From Gigantopelta aegis (lineage: Eukaryota > Mollusca > Gastropoda > Neomphalida > Peltospiridae), in contig NC_054703.1 in NCBI RefSeq assembly GCF_016097555.1, positions 2,481,920-2,545,919 of the forward strand: 64,000 nt of DNA, read 5' to 3'. The translations under genes and the position numbers were made by a program. This document shows positions 53,312 through 64,000 of the stretch, one piece after another (the first letter of the stretch is position 1; every line of letters starts with the position of its first letter). A model generated the notes under the pieces. That model did not search any database. It saw only the letters and a list, made by a program, of their open reading frames with translations, and had not been told where the DNA came from.

Positions 53312-53660
53312 TTTGTCAAGCATTTGGTAATTCTGACATGTAGTCATCAGAGGAAACCCGCTACATTTTTCCATTAATACTAATAGCAAGGAACCTTTTA
53401 TATGCACCATCCCACAGACATGATAACACATACCACGGCCTTTGATATACCAGTCGTGGTGCACTGGTTTGGAACGAGAAATAGCCTGATGGGTCCACCG
53501 ATGGAACGAATGAATAAATGAATGAATGATTGTTTAACAACACCCCAGCACAAAAATACATATCGGCTATTGGGTGTCAGAAAGGTGTCCACCGACGGGG
53601 ATCGACCCCAGACCGACCGCACATCAGGCAAGCATTTGCTACTGGGCTATGTCCCACCCC
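53312..53660 (-). mobile_element. SINE-A/T2 interrupted by a third tail type
   Basis: Reversed SINE-A split at 53505-53586 by an insertion with a 12-bp duplication (gtccaccgatgg / gtccaccgacgg at 53493-53504 and 53587-53598). Confidence 0.8.
53505..53586 (-). mobile_element. Short SINE-tail insertion, tail type T3
   Basis: 82 bp with GAATGAATAAATG repeats and TTGTTTAACAACACCCCAGC, TATTGGGTGTCAG. It resembles T2 (same CATCGGCTATTGGRTGTCA layout) but differs in sequence; a 5'-truncated copy of a further SINE family. Confidence 0.7.
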
Positions 53661-54429
53661 TTTGATGACTGATAACAAAAATTCTAAAATTGATTATCGT
53701 GGGAAATGTTACCTGTAGTTGTTCCTAATGTTTAGATGATGGAACTAATGTGCCTGGTTTTGGGTTTGTTAAAAGGTGTATGTAAAGGAACCAGGTACTG
53801 AAAAGGTATTACAGGTAAAACTAGTAATTTGTAGGGTCTTATCACAGTGAATACAGCAGGTGCATAGTCTTAATAATTAAATCCAATCTTAAGTGCATAT
53901 AATTCTAGCCGATAATATAACCAAGCTTGAGCCTGAACTGTTTGTACGTGCCCCCTATACCACGAAGGTTCCATCGAAAGTGTGCTTGAATCTTTACTGA
54001 ATAGAAGTATGAAAGTTAAGTTAAAACCGAGTAGACCAAATCAAGCCACAAATGAAAGGAAGGTAAGTCCAGTCCTAACAGTGCCCATTATGGGTAAGAC
54101 CATTATAAATTAAATGCTAAAGTTTCATCCAATTTGTTTTCAAAATACAGGGGTGGTGGTGGTGGTGGGGGGGCTTTTTTAAAAAATATTTTATATTTTT
54201 CAGGACGTTAGAAATACCAGACATCAAGCAGTAAAAAAAAGTTAGGGTTTTTTGTTTATCTTTGGGGAGGGCAATAACACCCACCTCCCCCAGAGGTGGG
54301 ACTTTATCCCTGGGACGTTGACAAGGGGAGCAGGATTCAAATCTAGGATTTATTTTATAATGGTCTAATTAAGTATGAAATTAAAGAATAGGTCCATGAG
54401 AGATCATTTTAGTCCTTAATGAGATTCGG
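53661..54429. other. Gene-free stretch with a diverged SINE-D tail
   Basis: 53940-54032 resembles the D tail (AGTGTGCTTGAATCTTTAC, GAAGTATGAAAGTTAAGTT). Rest unique-looking, with a G-rich run near 54150-54172. Confidence 0.45.
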
Positions 54430-55110
54430 CGTTTACTTGTATACTAACCACCTCATTCCATCTAAATGTATGAAGTGTGTTTACAGCGTCGTTGGGCCTA
54501 TTGTGCCATTTCTCATTCTAACCAGTGCACCATAACTGGTACATCAAACACTGTGGCATGTGCTATCCTGTCTGTGGGATGGTGCATATACAAGATCCCT
54601 TGCTACTAATGGAAAAATGTAGCAGGTTTCCTCTCTAAGACTATTGCAAAATTACCAAATGTTTGATATTCAATAGCCGATGATTAATTAAGCAAAGTGC
54701 TCTAGTGGTGTCATTAAACAGAACAAATTTTAATTCTGATCAGATTGCAATTTCACCTGTAGCAAGGAAAGCTGTGTTATAAACAAAACAAACATTAACT
54801 TTTATACACCACAGCATGTTTGAGTTATATGAGTATACTAAACTACTTATTCGTGTTTCATCTAAATATAGAAAGTGTTTACTTTTATACACCATAACAT
54901 GATAGAGTCAAATGAGAAATGGTATTTACTTGTATACTACACTTCTCATTCTATCTAAATATTTAACAGATGTTTACTTTTATACACCACAACATGATTG
55001 AGTCAAATGAGAAATGGTATTTACTTTTATACTACACTTCTCATTCCATCTAAATATATAAAGTATGCTTACTTTTATACATCACAACATGACAGAGTTA
55101 AATGGACGGA
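54430..55110 (+). repeat. About 116-bp tandem array split by a SINE
   Basis: Three units (54795-55105) built on ACTTTTATACACCACAACATG and CTACACTTCTCATTCCATC, plus a partial unit at 54430-54484. A head-less SINE-A/T2 (54487-54790) separates the partial unit from the rest. Confidence 0.8.
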
Positions 55111-55357
55111 AGAAGTTTATTTTGTTTAACAACACCACTAGAGCACATTGATGTATTGATCATCGGCTACTGGATGTCAAACATTTGGTGATTTTGACAT
55201 ATAGTCTTAAAGAGGAAATCCGCTACATTTTTCCATTAGTAGCAAGGGATCTTTTATATGCACCATCCCACAGACAGGATAGCACATACCACAGCCTTTG
55301 ATATACCAGTCGTGGTGCACTGGCTGGAACGAGAAATAGCCCAATGGGCCACCGACG
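55111..55357 (-). mobile_element. SINE-A/T2, head-truncated
   Basis: Reversed copy with a perfect 11-bp duplication aaatggacgga at 55100-55110 and 55358-55368, although it lacks most of the head: a 5'-truncated insertion. Confidence 0.9.
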
Positions 55358-55368
55358 AAATGGACGGA

Positions 55369-55966
55369 TGATGTATTGTTCTGCTCTAGAAAATGTATTA
55401 ATGGACGACTCAATGGGAAATGTAATAACGAATAATAAATTAAATGAATTAGGATATTAAATTAATGTATGATGGATAATGTACATACACATAAGCAGAA
55501 TCTTGGAAAGGCTTTTGTTTAATCTACATTTCAAGGGAGATAATTGATAAATAAAAATGCTGGAATTTTCTGTACCAATTAACTGCTCACTCTTGCAGAA
55601 TCAGGCAAAAAAAAAAAAATAATAATAATAATAATAATAAAATAACAATAATAATATTAATAATATAAAAAATAATAAAGTAATTTTTAAAAAATAATAA
55701 ATAAATAAATAAAAATTGATAAAAATCCATTCAATGAATTTACAACTACATGTAATGTCCTAAAAACTATGTCTTCTCGCTGACATGCATACTCCTGACA
55801 TAAAACAAAACCTGGTGTTTCATCACTTTTAGCCACATAAAATATGTCTTATAGAATATACGACATTATGTAGACCAATACTATGTAATCAAGGAAACCT
55901 ACATATTCATATATTATATAGCCTATACATATAATCTAAAGAAAAGACACTACAATATAATGAATA
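55369..55966. other. A/T-rich gene-free stretch
   Basis: AAT and AAAT simple repeats at 55605-55725; no gene recognised. Confidence 0.55.
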
Positions 55967-56308
55967 ATTATTACCCATAATTATTATCGTTAAAAATATC
56001 TTGGTACATATCAAAGTGATACGTCTCACTAGAACGCTAAGTGGGACGTAACACTTAACTTCACGACATCATCGATTGGCGCACTACAATCTTACATGAA
56101 CATCAACCAAACGAGTTCAGTGATATAAATTAAGATCGATTATGGGTAATAAATAGTATATTAAACTCGCTACCATTTCATATCATGTTTATGTCCTCGT
56201 GAAATAATTTTCATGGTCACTCGCTAAAAGTTGTGACAATTGAAAATTATTTCACTCGGGACATAAACATGATATGAAATGGAAGCTCGTTTAATATCCT
56301 ATAAGTAT
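55967..56308. mobile_element. Half copy of the large foldback element
   Basis: One arm (GTGATACGTCTCAC, GTGGGACGTAACAC) plus one terminal hairpin (ATCATGTTTATGTCC and complement) matching the right half of 27204-27827. Confidence 0.8.
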
Positions 56309-56456
56309 GAAACTAAATAAAAAATACTTGCTATATAAATGATCGGTAAAAGAAAACCACTCTGAATATATATGTTTTAAAAGACATCTACCGAAGCACT
56401 GAATGGTGGTTTATCACACAAAAATACATATAAAAATAGCGTATCACAGATCCTTA

Positions 56457-57460
56457 GTGGCTTAGGATGTCCTAACAACTACTTGTACTTAGGAATCCAC
56501 AGTGGCTTAGGTTGTCCTAACAACTACTTGTACTCAGGAATCCACAGTGCCTTAGGTGGTCCTAACAACTACTTATATTTAGGAATCCACAGTGGCTTAG
56601 GTTGTCCTAACAACTACTTGCATTTAGGAATCCACAGTGCCTTAGGATGTCCTAACAACTACTTGTACTCAGGAATCCATAGTGGCTTAGGTGGTCCTAA
56701 CAACTACTTATATTTAGGAATCCACAGTGGCTTAGGTTGTCCTAACAACTACTTGCATTTAGGAATCCACAGTGGCTTAGGTTGTCCTACTAACTACTTG
56801 TATTTAGGAATCTATAGTGGCTTAAGATGTCCTAACAACTACTTGTACTTAGGAATCCACAGTGGCTTAGGTTGTCCTACTAACTACTTGTATTTAGGAA
56901 TCCATACTGGCTTAAGATGTCCTAACAACTACTTGTATTTAGGAATCCACAGTGGCTTAGGTTGTCCTAACAACTACTTGTACTTAGGAATCCATAGTGG
57001 CTTAGGTTGTCCTAACAGCTACTTGTACTTAGGAATCCATAGTGGTTTAACCGACCTCTGTGGTGCAGTGGTTAAACCATCAGACTACAAGCTGGTAGGT
57101 ACAGGGCTCACGGCCCAGTACTGGCTCCAACCCAGAGCGAGTTCTTAAGGGCTCAGTGGGTAGGTGTAAGGCCACTACACCCTCTTCTATCTCACTAACC
57201 ACTAACCACCTAACAACTAACCCACTGTCCTGGATAGACAGCCCAGATAGTTGAGGTGTGTTCCCAGGACAGCGTGCTTGAACCTTAATTGGATATAAGC
57301 ACAAAAATAAGTTGAATTGAAATAAATAGTGACTTAGGTTGTCCTAACAACTATTTGTACTTAGAATTCAGTGGCTTAGGTTGTCCTAACAATTACTTGC
57401 TCTTAGGAATCCTTAGTGGCTTAGGCTGTCCTAACAACTACTTGTACTTAGGAATTTACT
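56457..57460 (+). repeat. 45-bp minisatellite, interrupted by a SINE-D
   Basis: About 13 units before and 3 after the SINE. Unit core GGCTTAGGTTGTCCTAACAA then CTACTTGTACTTAGGAATCC. Being 15 codons long, it gives a long open frame with LGIHSGLGCPNNYLY-like repeats; I take this as a by-product. Variants (CAC/CAT, GGC/GCC, TTGC/TTGT) recur in a partly regular order. Confidence 0.95.
57051..57326 (+). mobile_element. SINE-D inserted in the 45-bp array
   Basis: Complete D copy with helix 1 CTGTCCTGG / CCAGGACAG and helix 2 CGTGCTT / AAGCAC. Array units resume directly after it. Confidence 0.9.
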
Positions 57461-58414
57461 AGTCAAATTTAAATAAATCATTCCTTTTATTTATAAAAAA
57501 TGTTTTGTAAACAAATTAATTCTGTTTTGCTTTTTAGAAAAAGAAAGAAAGAAAAATCAATAAAAATTCAGTATATGACAAAGATAACACTTATGGTACA
57601 AACAAGCAATTTAATTGCATGTTTTATAAAATTGTTTAACAAAAATCATGAATGAAATAAAATATATAATTTTTTTTTTACAATGTCATGCTTATTTATA
57701 TTTCTAAAGAAACACTCCAAGTTTACCACAAACACAAGGGCGGATCCATGAAATATTTTGCAGCATGCAGGGGATGTAGGGAGTGTGAGGGTGGTGGTGG
57801 GGGGGGGGGGGCTAATGATAAAAGGGCACATGAACCAACTGCCGTAGTCAAAAGGGCATTTCAATAAAAAAAAAATTAATGCAAAAAAAAAGGGGGCACT
57901 GGAATATTTTTGGTTCCACCCCCCGAACCACCCCGCCCCCACATCCGAACACCGCTTTCAAAATATTTCTGTTGCGAAAAACTTAACTTGACTGTAATAT
58001 GAATGCTAAAATATTTGCATAGCAATATAGTTATTTACCTGTAGCTGGAACAGTGTACTTTTATTAATTATTGCTGATCAGTTTAGAACATAGAAAATAC
58101 ATGCAGTAACACATATGATTTCATTTATTAGCTTTGATTTGTCTTTATGGCATTAAAGTCACACAAAGCCTAGTTTGAGCCTGTGAAAAACGAACACCAA
58201 GTTTAGTTAATCTACAAACCTGCAACACATTTGGATACGGTTTATAACCGAGAGAAGCTAAAGTCTGTGATGTTTAAACGGGAAAATACCATCTAAAATT
58301 TTAGACGAACAGATACATGTAGCTGGTGTGTGTGTGCAGGACAATCTGCTATTCAAGTTCCAGAGATTGTGTCGCAATTGTAAAATGGAAGCTTTCAGTT
58401 TTGCAATACTTAGT
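57461..58414. other. Gene-free stretch with C/G-rich debris
   Basis: 57740-57960 carries AGGGCGGATCCATGAAAT and poly-G (57798-57811), related to 3361-3556. Rest A/T-rich, no gene recognised. Confidence 0.5.
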
Positions 58415-58800
58415 TAAGGCTCCCACCCAGAGCAAGTTTTAATGACTCAATCTCTCTCGCTAACCACTAACTAACTCGCTATCCTGGACAGACAGCCCTG
58501 ATAGCTGAGATGTATGCCCAGGACAGTGTGCTGCTTCGGTTCGGTGGTGTCGTGGTTAAACCACTGGACGTAAGGCTGGTAGGTACTGGGTTCGCAGCCC
58601 GACACCGGCTCCCACCCAGAGCGAGTTTTAACGACTCAATGGGTAGGTGTAAGACCACTACACCCTCTTCTCTATCACTAACCAATAACTACTAACCCAC
58701 TGTCCTGGACACACAGGTAGGTACAGGGTTCGCAGCCTGATACCGGCTCCCACCCAGAGCAAGTTTTAATGACTCAATGGGTACGTGTAAACAAAATTCT
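58415..58800 (+). mobile_element. Cluster of three SINE-D pieces
   Basis: 58415-58530 (body and helix 1, ending at the helix-2 arm), 58531-58715 (head and body) and 58716-58800 (second body piece). The joints fall within the structured tail. Confidence 0.75.
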
Positions 58801-59107
58801 AGAAGCCCTGTATTTAGATATTTTTTTAGCTGATCTGTGTGCACATGCCATATCCAGTCTACATGAGACTTAACTGTCACTAATGAAAATTCAGACAACA
58901 TAAATTTTCCCTGAAACTGTCAACTTTGAACAAGTCCACCTGAACAAAGAGGCCAATGACGACACCTAAGCATTGTACTTTACAGGTGGCCTTATTATGC
59001 AGTATTACTGGTATGTTATAGTTTGTACATTTGTACACTATTTAAGCTTTCGTATGAAACTAACAAACCTCAAATAACTAGATCCTGTCTATATACAGGA
59101 TATACAT
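58801..59107. other. Stretch without recognised features
   Basis: A/T-rich, no gene or repeat recognised. Confidence 0.5.
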
Positions 59108-59756
59108 GTACATTAAAGTTAAGTTGATTGTTGCACATAAAATTCGTTTTTTTTTTTTAGCTTTTGCTTTCTCATTGAAACAAAAAAGTCCTATTACAAA
59201 AAACTGATATTAGTAATATATGTATGAACAATTGTATAGAATGATTATTAGAAAATTTGTTTCTAATTTTCATTATTATTCATACTTACCTAGTACTAGC
59301 ACAACAACGCTATACAACCAGTCATAACATCAACTGCAGAATTATCTCCCCTTGCCAGATGTATAACCTACACCCGGGCATGCGAATACCATATATCCTC
59401 GTTTTTTATTCTGCAGTCCTCCACTGCATTCAATGTTCGTACTAGCTCTTGAAAATTTTTATAAATTTTTTATGGCTTAGGGTCGTATAGCATTGTTGTG
59501 CTAGAACGGCAAGCTGAATAAGACTAAATGCAAATTTTAAACAAAGACAAAAAAAACATTCAACTGTACATACGTTGAACAAAGTTTTAAAATATTTTTT
59601 CCCCTACATTCCATGTTGATTGTTTCACATAAAATGTTTATTTTCCTTTCTTAGCTTTTGCTTTCTTAATGAAAAAAAACATTAAAATCCCTATTAGAAA
59701 AAAATTACATTAGTACATGTAGAATGAACACATATATAGAATACTTATACAGCTAG
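59108..59756. repeat. Direct duplication of ~148 bp flanking an inverted-end element
   Basis: 59108-59256 and 59608-59756 are diverged direct copies (both with TTAGCTTTTGCTTTCT and GTTGATTGTT). Between them lies the element at 59296-59504. Confidence 0.7.
59296..59504. mobile_element. Inverted-repeat element (209 bp)
   Basis: Ends CTAGCACAACAACGCTATAC and GTATAGCATTGTTGTGCTAG are inverted over ~24 bp. Non-coding; class unknown. Confidence 0.75.
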
Positions 59757-59944
59757 CTCTGGGTATGCAAAACAAATCGCCAAATTTTGTATTAAACAAA
59801 AAAAAATATGGCAGAAATCAACAATTTTTTTTACTTTTGTTAAATTCAATTATTACATGAAATAATTTTGCCAAATTAAAATAAAATTTGCCAAATGCTT
59901 TCAAAATTTTACAGTTGGCGAATTTGGCGAGTGCCAGGGCTAGT

Positions 59945-60443
59945 CCTGGGCTTAACTGTAAGTTACGACTAAAAACAGTGAAACTCCTCTCAACCGGACA
60001 CGCAAGGACCAAGTAAAAACATCTGGGCTTAAATGTAAGTTACGACTAAAAACAGTGAAACTCCTCTCAACCGGACACGCAAGGACCAAGTAAAAACATC
60101 TGGGCTTAAATGTAAGTTACGACTAAAAACAAACCATTCAACTGTAGAAACGTTGTACATACAAAGATTTAAAATACAGTGAAACTCCTCTCAACTGGAC
60201 ACGCAAGGACCAAGTAAAAACATCTGGTTTTAAGAGGTATCTGGTTTTGAGAGGGTCTCTTATCCACAGATATTTAAAAAGAGACCATGAAAAATGTCTG
60301 GTTTTGAGGGAATTCCAGTATACAGAGGGTCTGGTTTTGAGAGGGTCTCTTCTCCACAGATATTTAAAAAGGGACCATGAAAAATGTCTGGTTTTGAGGG
60401 AATTCCGGTTTACAGAGGGGTCTGGTTTTGAGAGGTTTCACTG
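59945..60443 (+). mobile_element. TA-flanked MITE with amplified left end
   Basis: 60177-60443 starts CAGTGAAACTCCTCTCAAC, ends GAGAGGTTTCACTG and is flanked by TA, as in Tc1/mariner elements. Its left end plus TTACGACTAAAAAC flank is repeated upstream (59945-60120) with ~83-bp spacing. An internal direct repeat of ~90 bp (TCTGGTTTTGAGAGGGTCTC) gives a spurious open frame. Confidence 0.75.
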
Positions 60444-60599
60444 TATTTATTTTGGCAATACAGTTTTCGTAGATTTCTCGTTGATTGTCTACCTGTCTAA
60501 TGAACTGTGTCTGGCCACAATGCTATCATTACAAGCTGTAAAGGATGAATGTAAAACAATAAAACCAACTACCAGGTTTTTGGCCAGAGGGTACAAAAG

Positions 60600-60817
60600 C
60601 AGGGTTTCTGCTAGAGGGTAAAACGGGTATGGCACCATACCAAAATTTTTAAGTTGGCCTTTTGACAAAATTGATAACTCTTGATGATTTTCTTAACCCT
60701 AACCCAAAACCTAACCCATTTTCTTTCTTAGGGTGACAGTTGCTTTCAGCACACACATTGTAAATATTTAATTCCATAGCGCCATACCCAAAAAATGTCT
60801 TTCTGGCAGAAACCCTG
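60600..60817. mobile_element. Inverted-end element Z, short copy
   Basis: 218 bp; ends CAGGGTTTCTGCTAGAGGG and CTTTCTGGCAGAAACCCTG; contains TAACCCTAACCCAAAACC. A small Z-like piece is at 61732-61765. Confidence 0.8.
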
Positions 60818-60970
60818 AAAAAGTAAAATTAAGTACCCTAAAATCTAGGAAATTAATGGATACATTATTATAATTTATAGAAAGATTATAGTAAGAGAAT
60901 TGCTGTTTTTTATTTGTCAAAGAACAGTGTGTAATTTCAAAATATTTCAAACCCATAACCACCTAGTACG

Positions 60971-61109
60971 CAGTGGCGTAGTGTGGGTGGTTGCCCTGGG
61001 CACAAAAATCGGGACTGGTGGAAGGGACTTGGGGAGTGCTAATGGTCCACTGGTTAGGGGTGCAATACTTGCCTTGCCCCGGGTGCTGGTAACCCACGTT
61101 ATACCACTG
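60971..61109. mobile_element. hAT-type MITE (139 bp)
   Basis: Ends CAGTGGCGTAGTGTGGG and CCCACGTTATACCACTG; 8-bp duplication ctagtacg / ctagtaca at 60963-60970 and 61110-61117. The CAGTGG end is typical of hAT elements. Confidence 0.8.
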
Positions 61110-62582
61110 CTAGTACAGCACCTATGGTCTGTTTTGGTGTTAAACTATTTTCACTCTCAAACTACTTTCTGGCAGAAAGCCCAACTAGTTACAGGAAAAC
61201 TGTTGATCATGCAAACATCTGAAAAACCTATCATGTTCACTATCAATCATTTCACAATTTCAAAAGGAAGAGGTGGCAAACAGAAGCAACCAATGATGTC
61301 AAACATGTTAAACAATATTTTTAAAATATACCGATCTCCAATAAAAACACATCACCCAAATTTCAGATGTTATTGCTAGATCGCATGTGTGAGGTTCCTA
61401 TAAATTAAACACACAATAACCATAATCCGGGTGTATAATTTTATATACTCAACAATGAAAGTTTAGCTAATGTTAAAAGAAATGGCATAACATTTATAAA
61501 TTAACCTATTTTTATTAATTAATATTCACATCTGAAATGTTTACCAATTACATACAACATAAACTCATCAACCTTTGCTTAACACAACAGGAGGATCTGC
61601 TTTTCTTTTAAGTTTATTCAACCATGGCAAATTTAGACATCATAATAGATATTTGCTAAACTTTCGTTGTCAAGTATAGTTATTTACTGCCAACCAGAAA
61701 ATACTCAGTTATACAAAATCAGTTAAAAGCAGGCTTTCTGTCAGAAAATAATTCGAGGGTAGGTAATAAAAAAAAAACAGACTGTAAGTGCCGCTACTAT
61801 AATCCATTCCACAGGGAATGCCTTTTTTCATACTATGAAATTTACTACAAATTATTTATTTATGAGCCGATTGATTTGATTTTTCTTTTGTTATCTCTAA
61901 AACACTTTTACTTTTCTTCTTACATTAAACCAAACTGAAATTATTTACAATTTTTTTTTTTTTTTAGAATGACTTAACGGAATATAGGTGGAACTCATGG
62001 GTTTGAAATGTTTTGAAATTGGACCAACTGTAAACAGCAGTTCTGTTACTATGATCATTCCTAAACATAATAAAATATATCCATTAATTTTCAAGATTTT
62101 AGAGACTCAGTCTAGTACCAGCCTCTGAGAATTCAACATTTGCCTAAACCATTTATGGTTTATCCAAAAACAAATTCAGAATGTTCTGTCCATGACAAGA
62201 CGCTATGGAATTGAATGTTATTATTAAAAAGCTTGGGAGAGAGTGGTAAATCTTGTGCCACTCCTTATAATTCATCTTTAAAAAACTAGGAAATACTGAT
62301 AAAGATAATCAAAACCAAGCGATAAATGTTATTTGATTCCTTAGCTAGACCACAATGTCACGTAATATAAACTTTAGATCAACAAATTGTTTGGGAGTGA
62401 TGGGGAGGGGGAATCTGTTACCTGTCCTTATTATTCACTAAATGGAGTAACTATTCAATATTCATTGAACAGAAGTACTAGTCACTATTAACTGAAGGGA
62501 GGTTCTATCTTAAAAAGACTGGGAAACATTCATAAAGATGATAAAAAAAACCTAGCAATAAATATATTTATAATTTGATTCT
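61110..62582. other. Gene-free stretch, including the 3' UTR of the next gene
   Basis: 61790-61870 is a relative of repeat Q. 62273-62350 is a diverged duplicate of 62508-62591, which spans the stop codon of the next gene. No exon recognised. Confidence 0.5.
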
Positions 62583-64000
62583 TTAGCTGGAATCGTCTGT
62601 TACTAATACAGTCTGATTATCTGGCATAAGATTGTGAACGGGCAGAGTTGGCTGCATATTATCCAGTTCCAACTCAAAGTACTGCCCATCCAACTTCTTC
62701 AAAATATCCAAAGTGCATCCCAGTTCATCGTCAATGGACTGGGACGATAAAAAATCAGATCCATTTTCTGGTCCCACGTGAACATTTTGGTCAGTATTCA
62801 GATGCTGGTGGTACACGGTTGAACTCTGAAGACGGTTAGTCTGTTTGCTCAATAAATTACTCAACAGTGGATTTTCAGAATTGACTGATTCACCAGCCAC
62901 GCTGGAATTATAGGAGTGACTGACAGTTCCCTTCCAATTAGAAGCATTTTTCTCTTTTAATGAAGCACTTGAGTGCTTTCGGTTTACTGTACTGGATGTA
63001 ACGGAAGCTGTTGCTTGTACAGGAATACTGTTTTGTCTCAAAGGTGCTGACGTGAAGACGAACTGAGATGAAGTTGATGGAATGATATCACTTTTGTTGC
63101 AAGAGCTCACACTCTGGTTTGGTGGGAAGAGTGCATTACAATCACAATCTTTAGTAGTTTTCACACTGTTCTGACCGGCCAACAAATTACGGAGATCCGA
63201 GTTGGAGAAACTAATTTTGCTTGCCATCCCATCATGTCTGTTGTGATCTCTAAGCAGGACACTGAGATTAACATTTGGTGGGTTCACTTCAGAATGAGAT
63301 CCAATGAAAGGAATTGAACTGGACTTCGATTTTGCTGTGCTGTTCAAAATCTGATGAGTCTTTGGTACAGAATTTGCCGGGAAAATGCCACTGAAGTCTA
63401 TATTTCCTGGATTGGCATTCTGCTTTCTATCAACTGGCTTCTGAGGCAGAATGCTCGCAAGATTGATGTTAGGTGCACGGCCCATGTAGTTGACGTTTGG
63501 CAGATCGAACGCAATGAAGGGGTTTTTAGCATGGGCTTCACTGGTGCTACATTTCACATTCAGAGGAATACCCTTCAGAACTTGTCCAGGGTCAGGAATC
63601 TGGATATCCAGTGCGGATGTTTTCTGTCTGTTATTTCCATGAGCATTCAGCAAGTCCACTGAAACAGTATCACCACTTTTGTGCTTGCCCCAAGCATCAC
63701 AGTTCTTCAACTGTCGACTATTTCCAAGAGCATTTAAAAGGGCAGAAGGCACATCGCTTTTAGAGTAGTTCGTACCACTCCTCGACTTCACTATTTTGAG
63801 TTTATCGCTCTCTTCATCTGAATGGGAATTTAACAGTCCCGCCAACAGCGGTGCAGAACCCACTGGGTTTGTTCTTTCAACATGGGCATTTCTCACTGGC
63901 TGACTCTGTACGGAGACTGTTGTTGAAGATGCAGGAGCACTTTGAGATTGTGTGTGTGTGGACACACTGTTAGAAGACTGTGGCTGCTTACCGAGACCAT
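62583..64000 (-). CDS. Ser/Asn-rich protein of unknown family, last exon (runs off the window)
   Basis: Open on the minus strand from the right edge to a TAA at 62583-62585, over 470 residues, with no start needed at 63965: the frame reads LGKQPQSSNSVSTHT from the edge. Rich in Ser and Asn, with no hydrophobic segment, so probably disordered. Internal repeats: LLNALGNSRQ and LLNAHGNNRQ; and APNINLASILP, PGNIDFSGIFP, PPNVNLSVLL plus SNSDLRNLLAG. Two short Leu-rich motifs (PLLAGLLN, PLLSNLLSK) recall coactivator-type LxxLL signals but do not match exactly. The C-terminus has an acidic block (IDDELGCTLDILKKLDGQYF). A nuclear or scaffold role is a guess. Codon use looks host-like and there are no frame breaks. 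Confidence 0.7.
   Translation of the reverse strand, partial: GLGKQPQSSNSVSTHTQSQSAPASSTTVSVQSQPVRNAHVERTNPVGSAPLLAGLLNSHSDEESDKLKIVKSRSGTNYSKSDVPSALLNALGNSRQLKNCDAWGKHKSGDTVSVDLLNAHGNNRQKTSALDIQIPDPGQVLKGIPLNVKCSTSEAHAKNPFIAFDLPNVNYMGRAPNINLASILPQKPVDRKQNANPGNIDFSGIFPANSVPKTHQILNSTAKSKSSSIPFIGSHSEVNPPNVNLSVLLRDHNRHDGMASKISFSNSDLRNLLAGQNSVKTTKDCDCNALFPPNQSVSSCNKSDIIPSTSSQFVFTSAPLRQNSIPVQATASVTSSTVNRKHSSASLKEKNASNWKGTVSHSYNSSVAGESVNSENPLLSNLLSKQTNRLQSSTVYHQHLNTDQNVHVGPENGSDFLSSQSIDDELGCTLDILKKLDGQYFELELDNMQPTLPVHNLMPDNQTVLVTDDSS

Noticed and set aside
56483-57148. 221-residue repeat protein
   Set aside because: 45-bp array in frame; the frame runs on into a SINE-D, with no start context or splice sites.

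Overview
The window looks like a piece of a large, repeat-rich mollusc genome, probably a marine gastropod. The reasons are spliced host genes with long introns, very many tRNA-derived SINEs of a kind common in molluscs, long simple repeats and homopolymer tracts, and almost no long open frames outside mobile elements. The organism is an inference; no rRNA or mitochondrial marker is present. Exons below were read from splice sites, protein similarity recalled from memory and phase agreement; no search was run.

Host genes. (1) A minus-strand gene (exons 2563-2989, 5719-5866, 7918-8145) and a plus-strand paralogue (exons 22212-22593, 23211-23634) encode the same secreted-type beta-propeller-like protein. 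They lie head to head, with their 5' ends lost in about 14 kb of repeats. (2) A six-exon, 193-residue dihydrofolate-reductase-like gene runs on the minus strand from 46164 to 27006. Its frame and all its splice sites are intact, but several folate-binding positions are changed. (3) From 62583 to the right edge is the last exon of a minus-strand gene for a Ser/Asn-rich protein I do not recognise.

Mobile elements fill the rest. DHFR intron 2 holds a 7.3-kb Gypsy-group LTR element (34518-41773) whose integrase precedes its reverse transcriptase, the order known from Gmr1-like elements. A DIRS-like relic lies at 1195-1980, a 5'-truncated LINE at 48150-50041 and an internally deleted Tigger relic at 18476-19110. 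Terminal-inverted-repeat elements are of several kinds: two TTAA-flanked families, two hAT-type with 8-bp duplications, one MULE-type with a 9-bp duplication, one TA-flanked, and several palindromes.

SINE naming used below. Heads: A (box A TAGCCCAGTGGTAAAGCG, box B GGGATCGATCCC), B (GGCCTCGGTGGCGTCGTGG, box B GGTTCGGATCC), C (GGGATTTAGCTCAGTCGG), D (TTCGGTGGCGCAATGG). A, B and C share one core (around GCATATAAAAGATCCCTTGC) and end in tail T1 (ends CGTCGTTAAATAAAACATTTCC plus TTCC repeats) or tail T2 (ends GTGCTCTAGTGGTGTCG then TTAAACAAAACAAACTT). D has its own tail, a two-helix RNA-like domain that also occurs alone as about 100-bp mini-elements. Tandem arrays with 22-, 45-, 63/64-, 69-, about 105- and about 116-bp units complete the picture.

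The most interesting items are the DHFR-like gene with altered active-site positions, the covarying two-helix domain shared by SINE-D and the mini-elements, the mix-and-match SINE modules (including one inserted exactly at a DHFR splice acceptor), and the head-to-head propeller gene pair.
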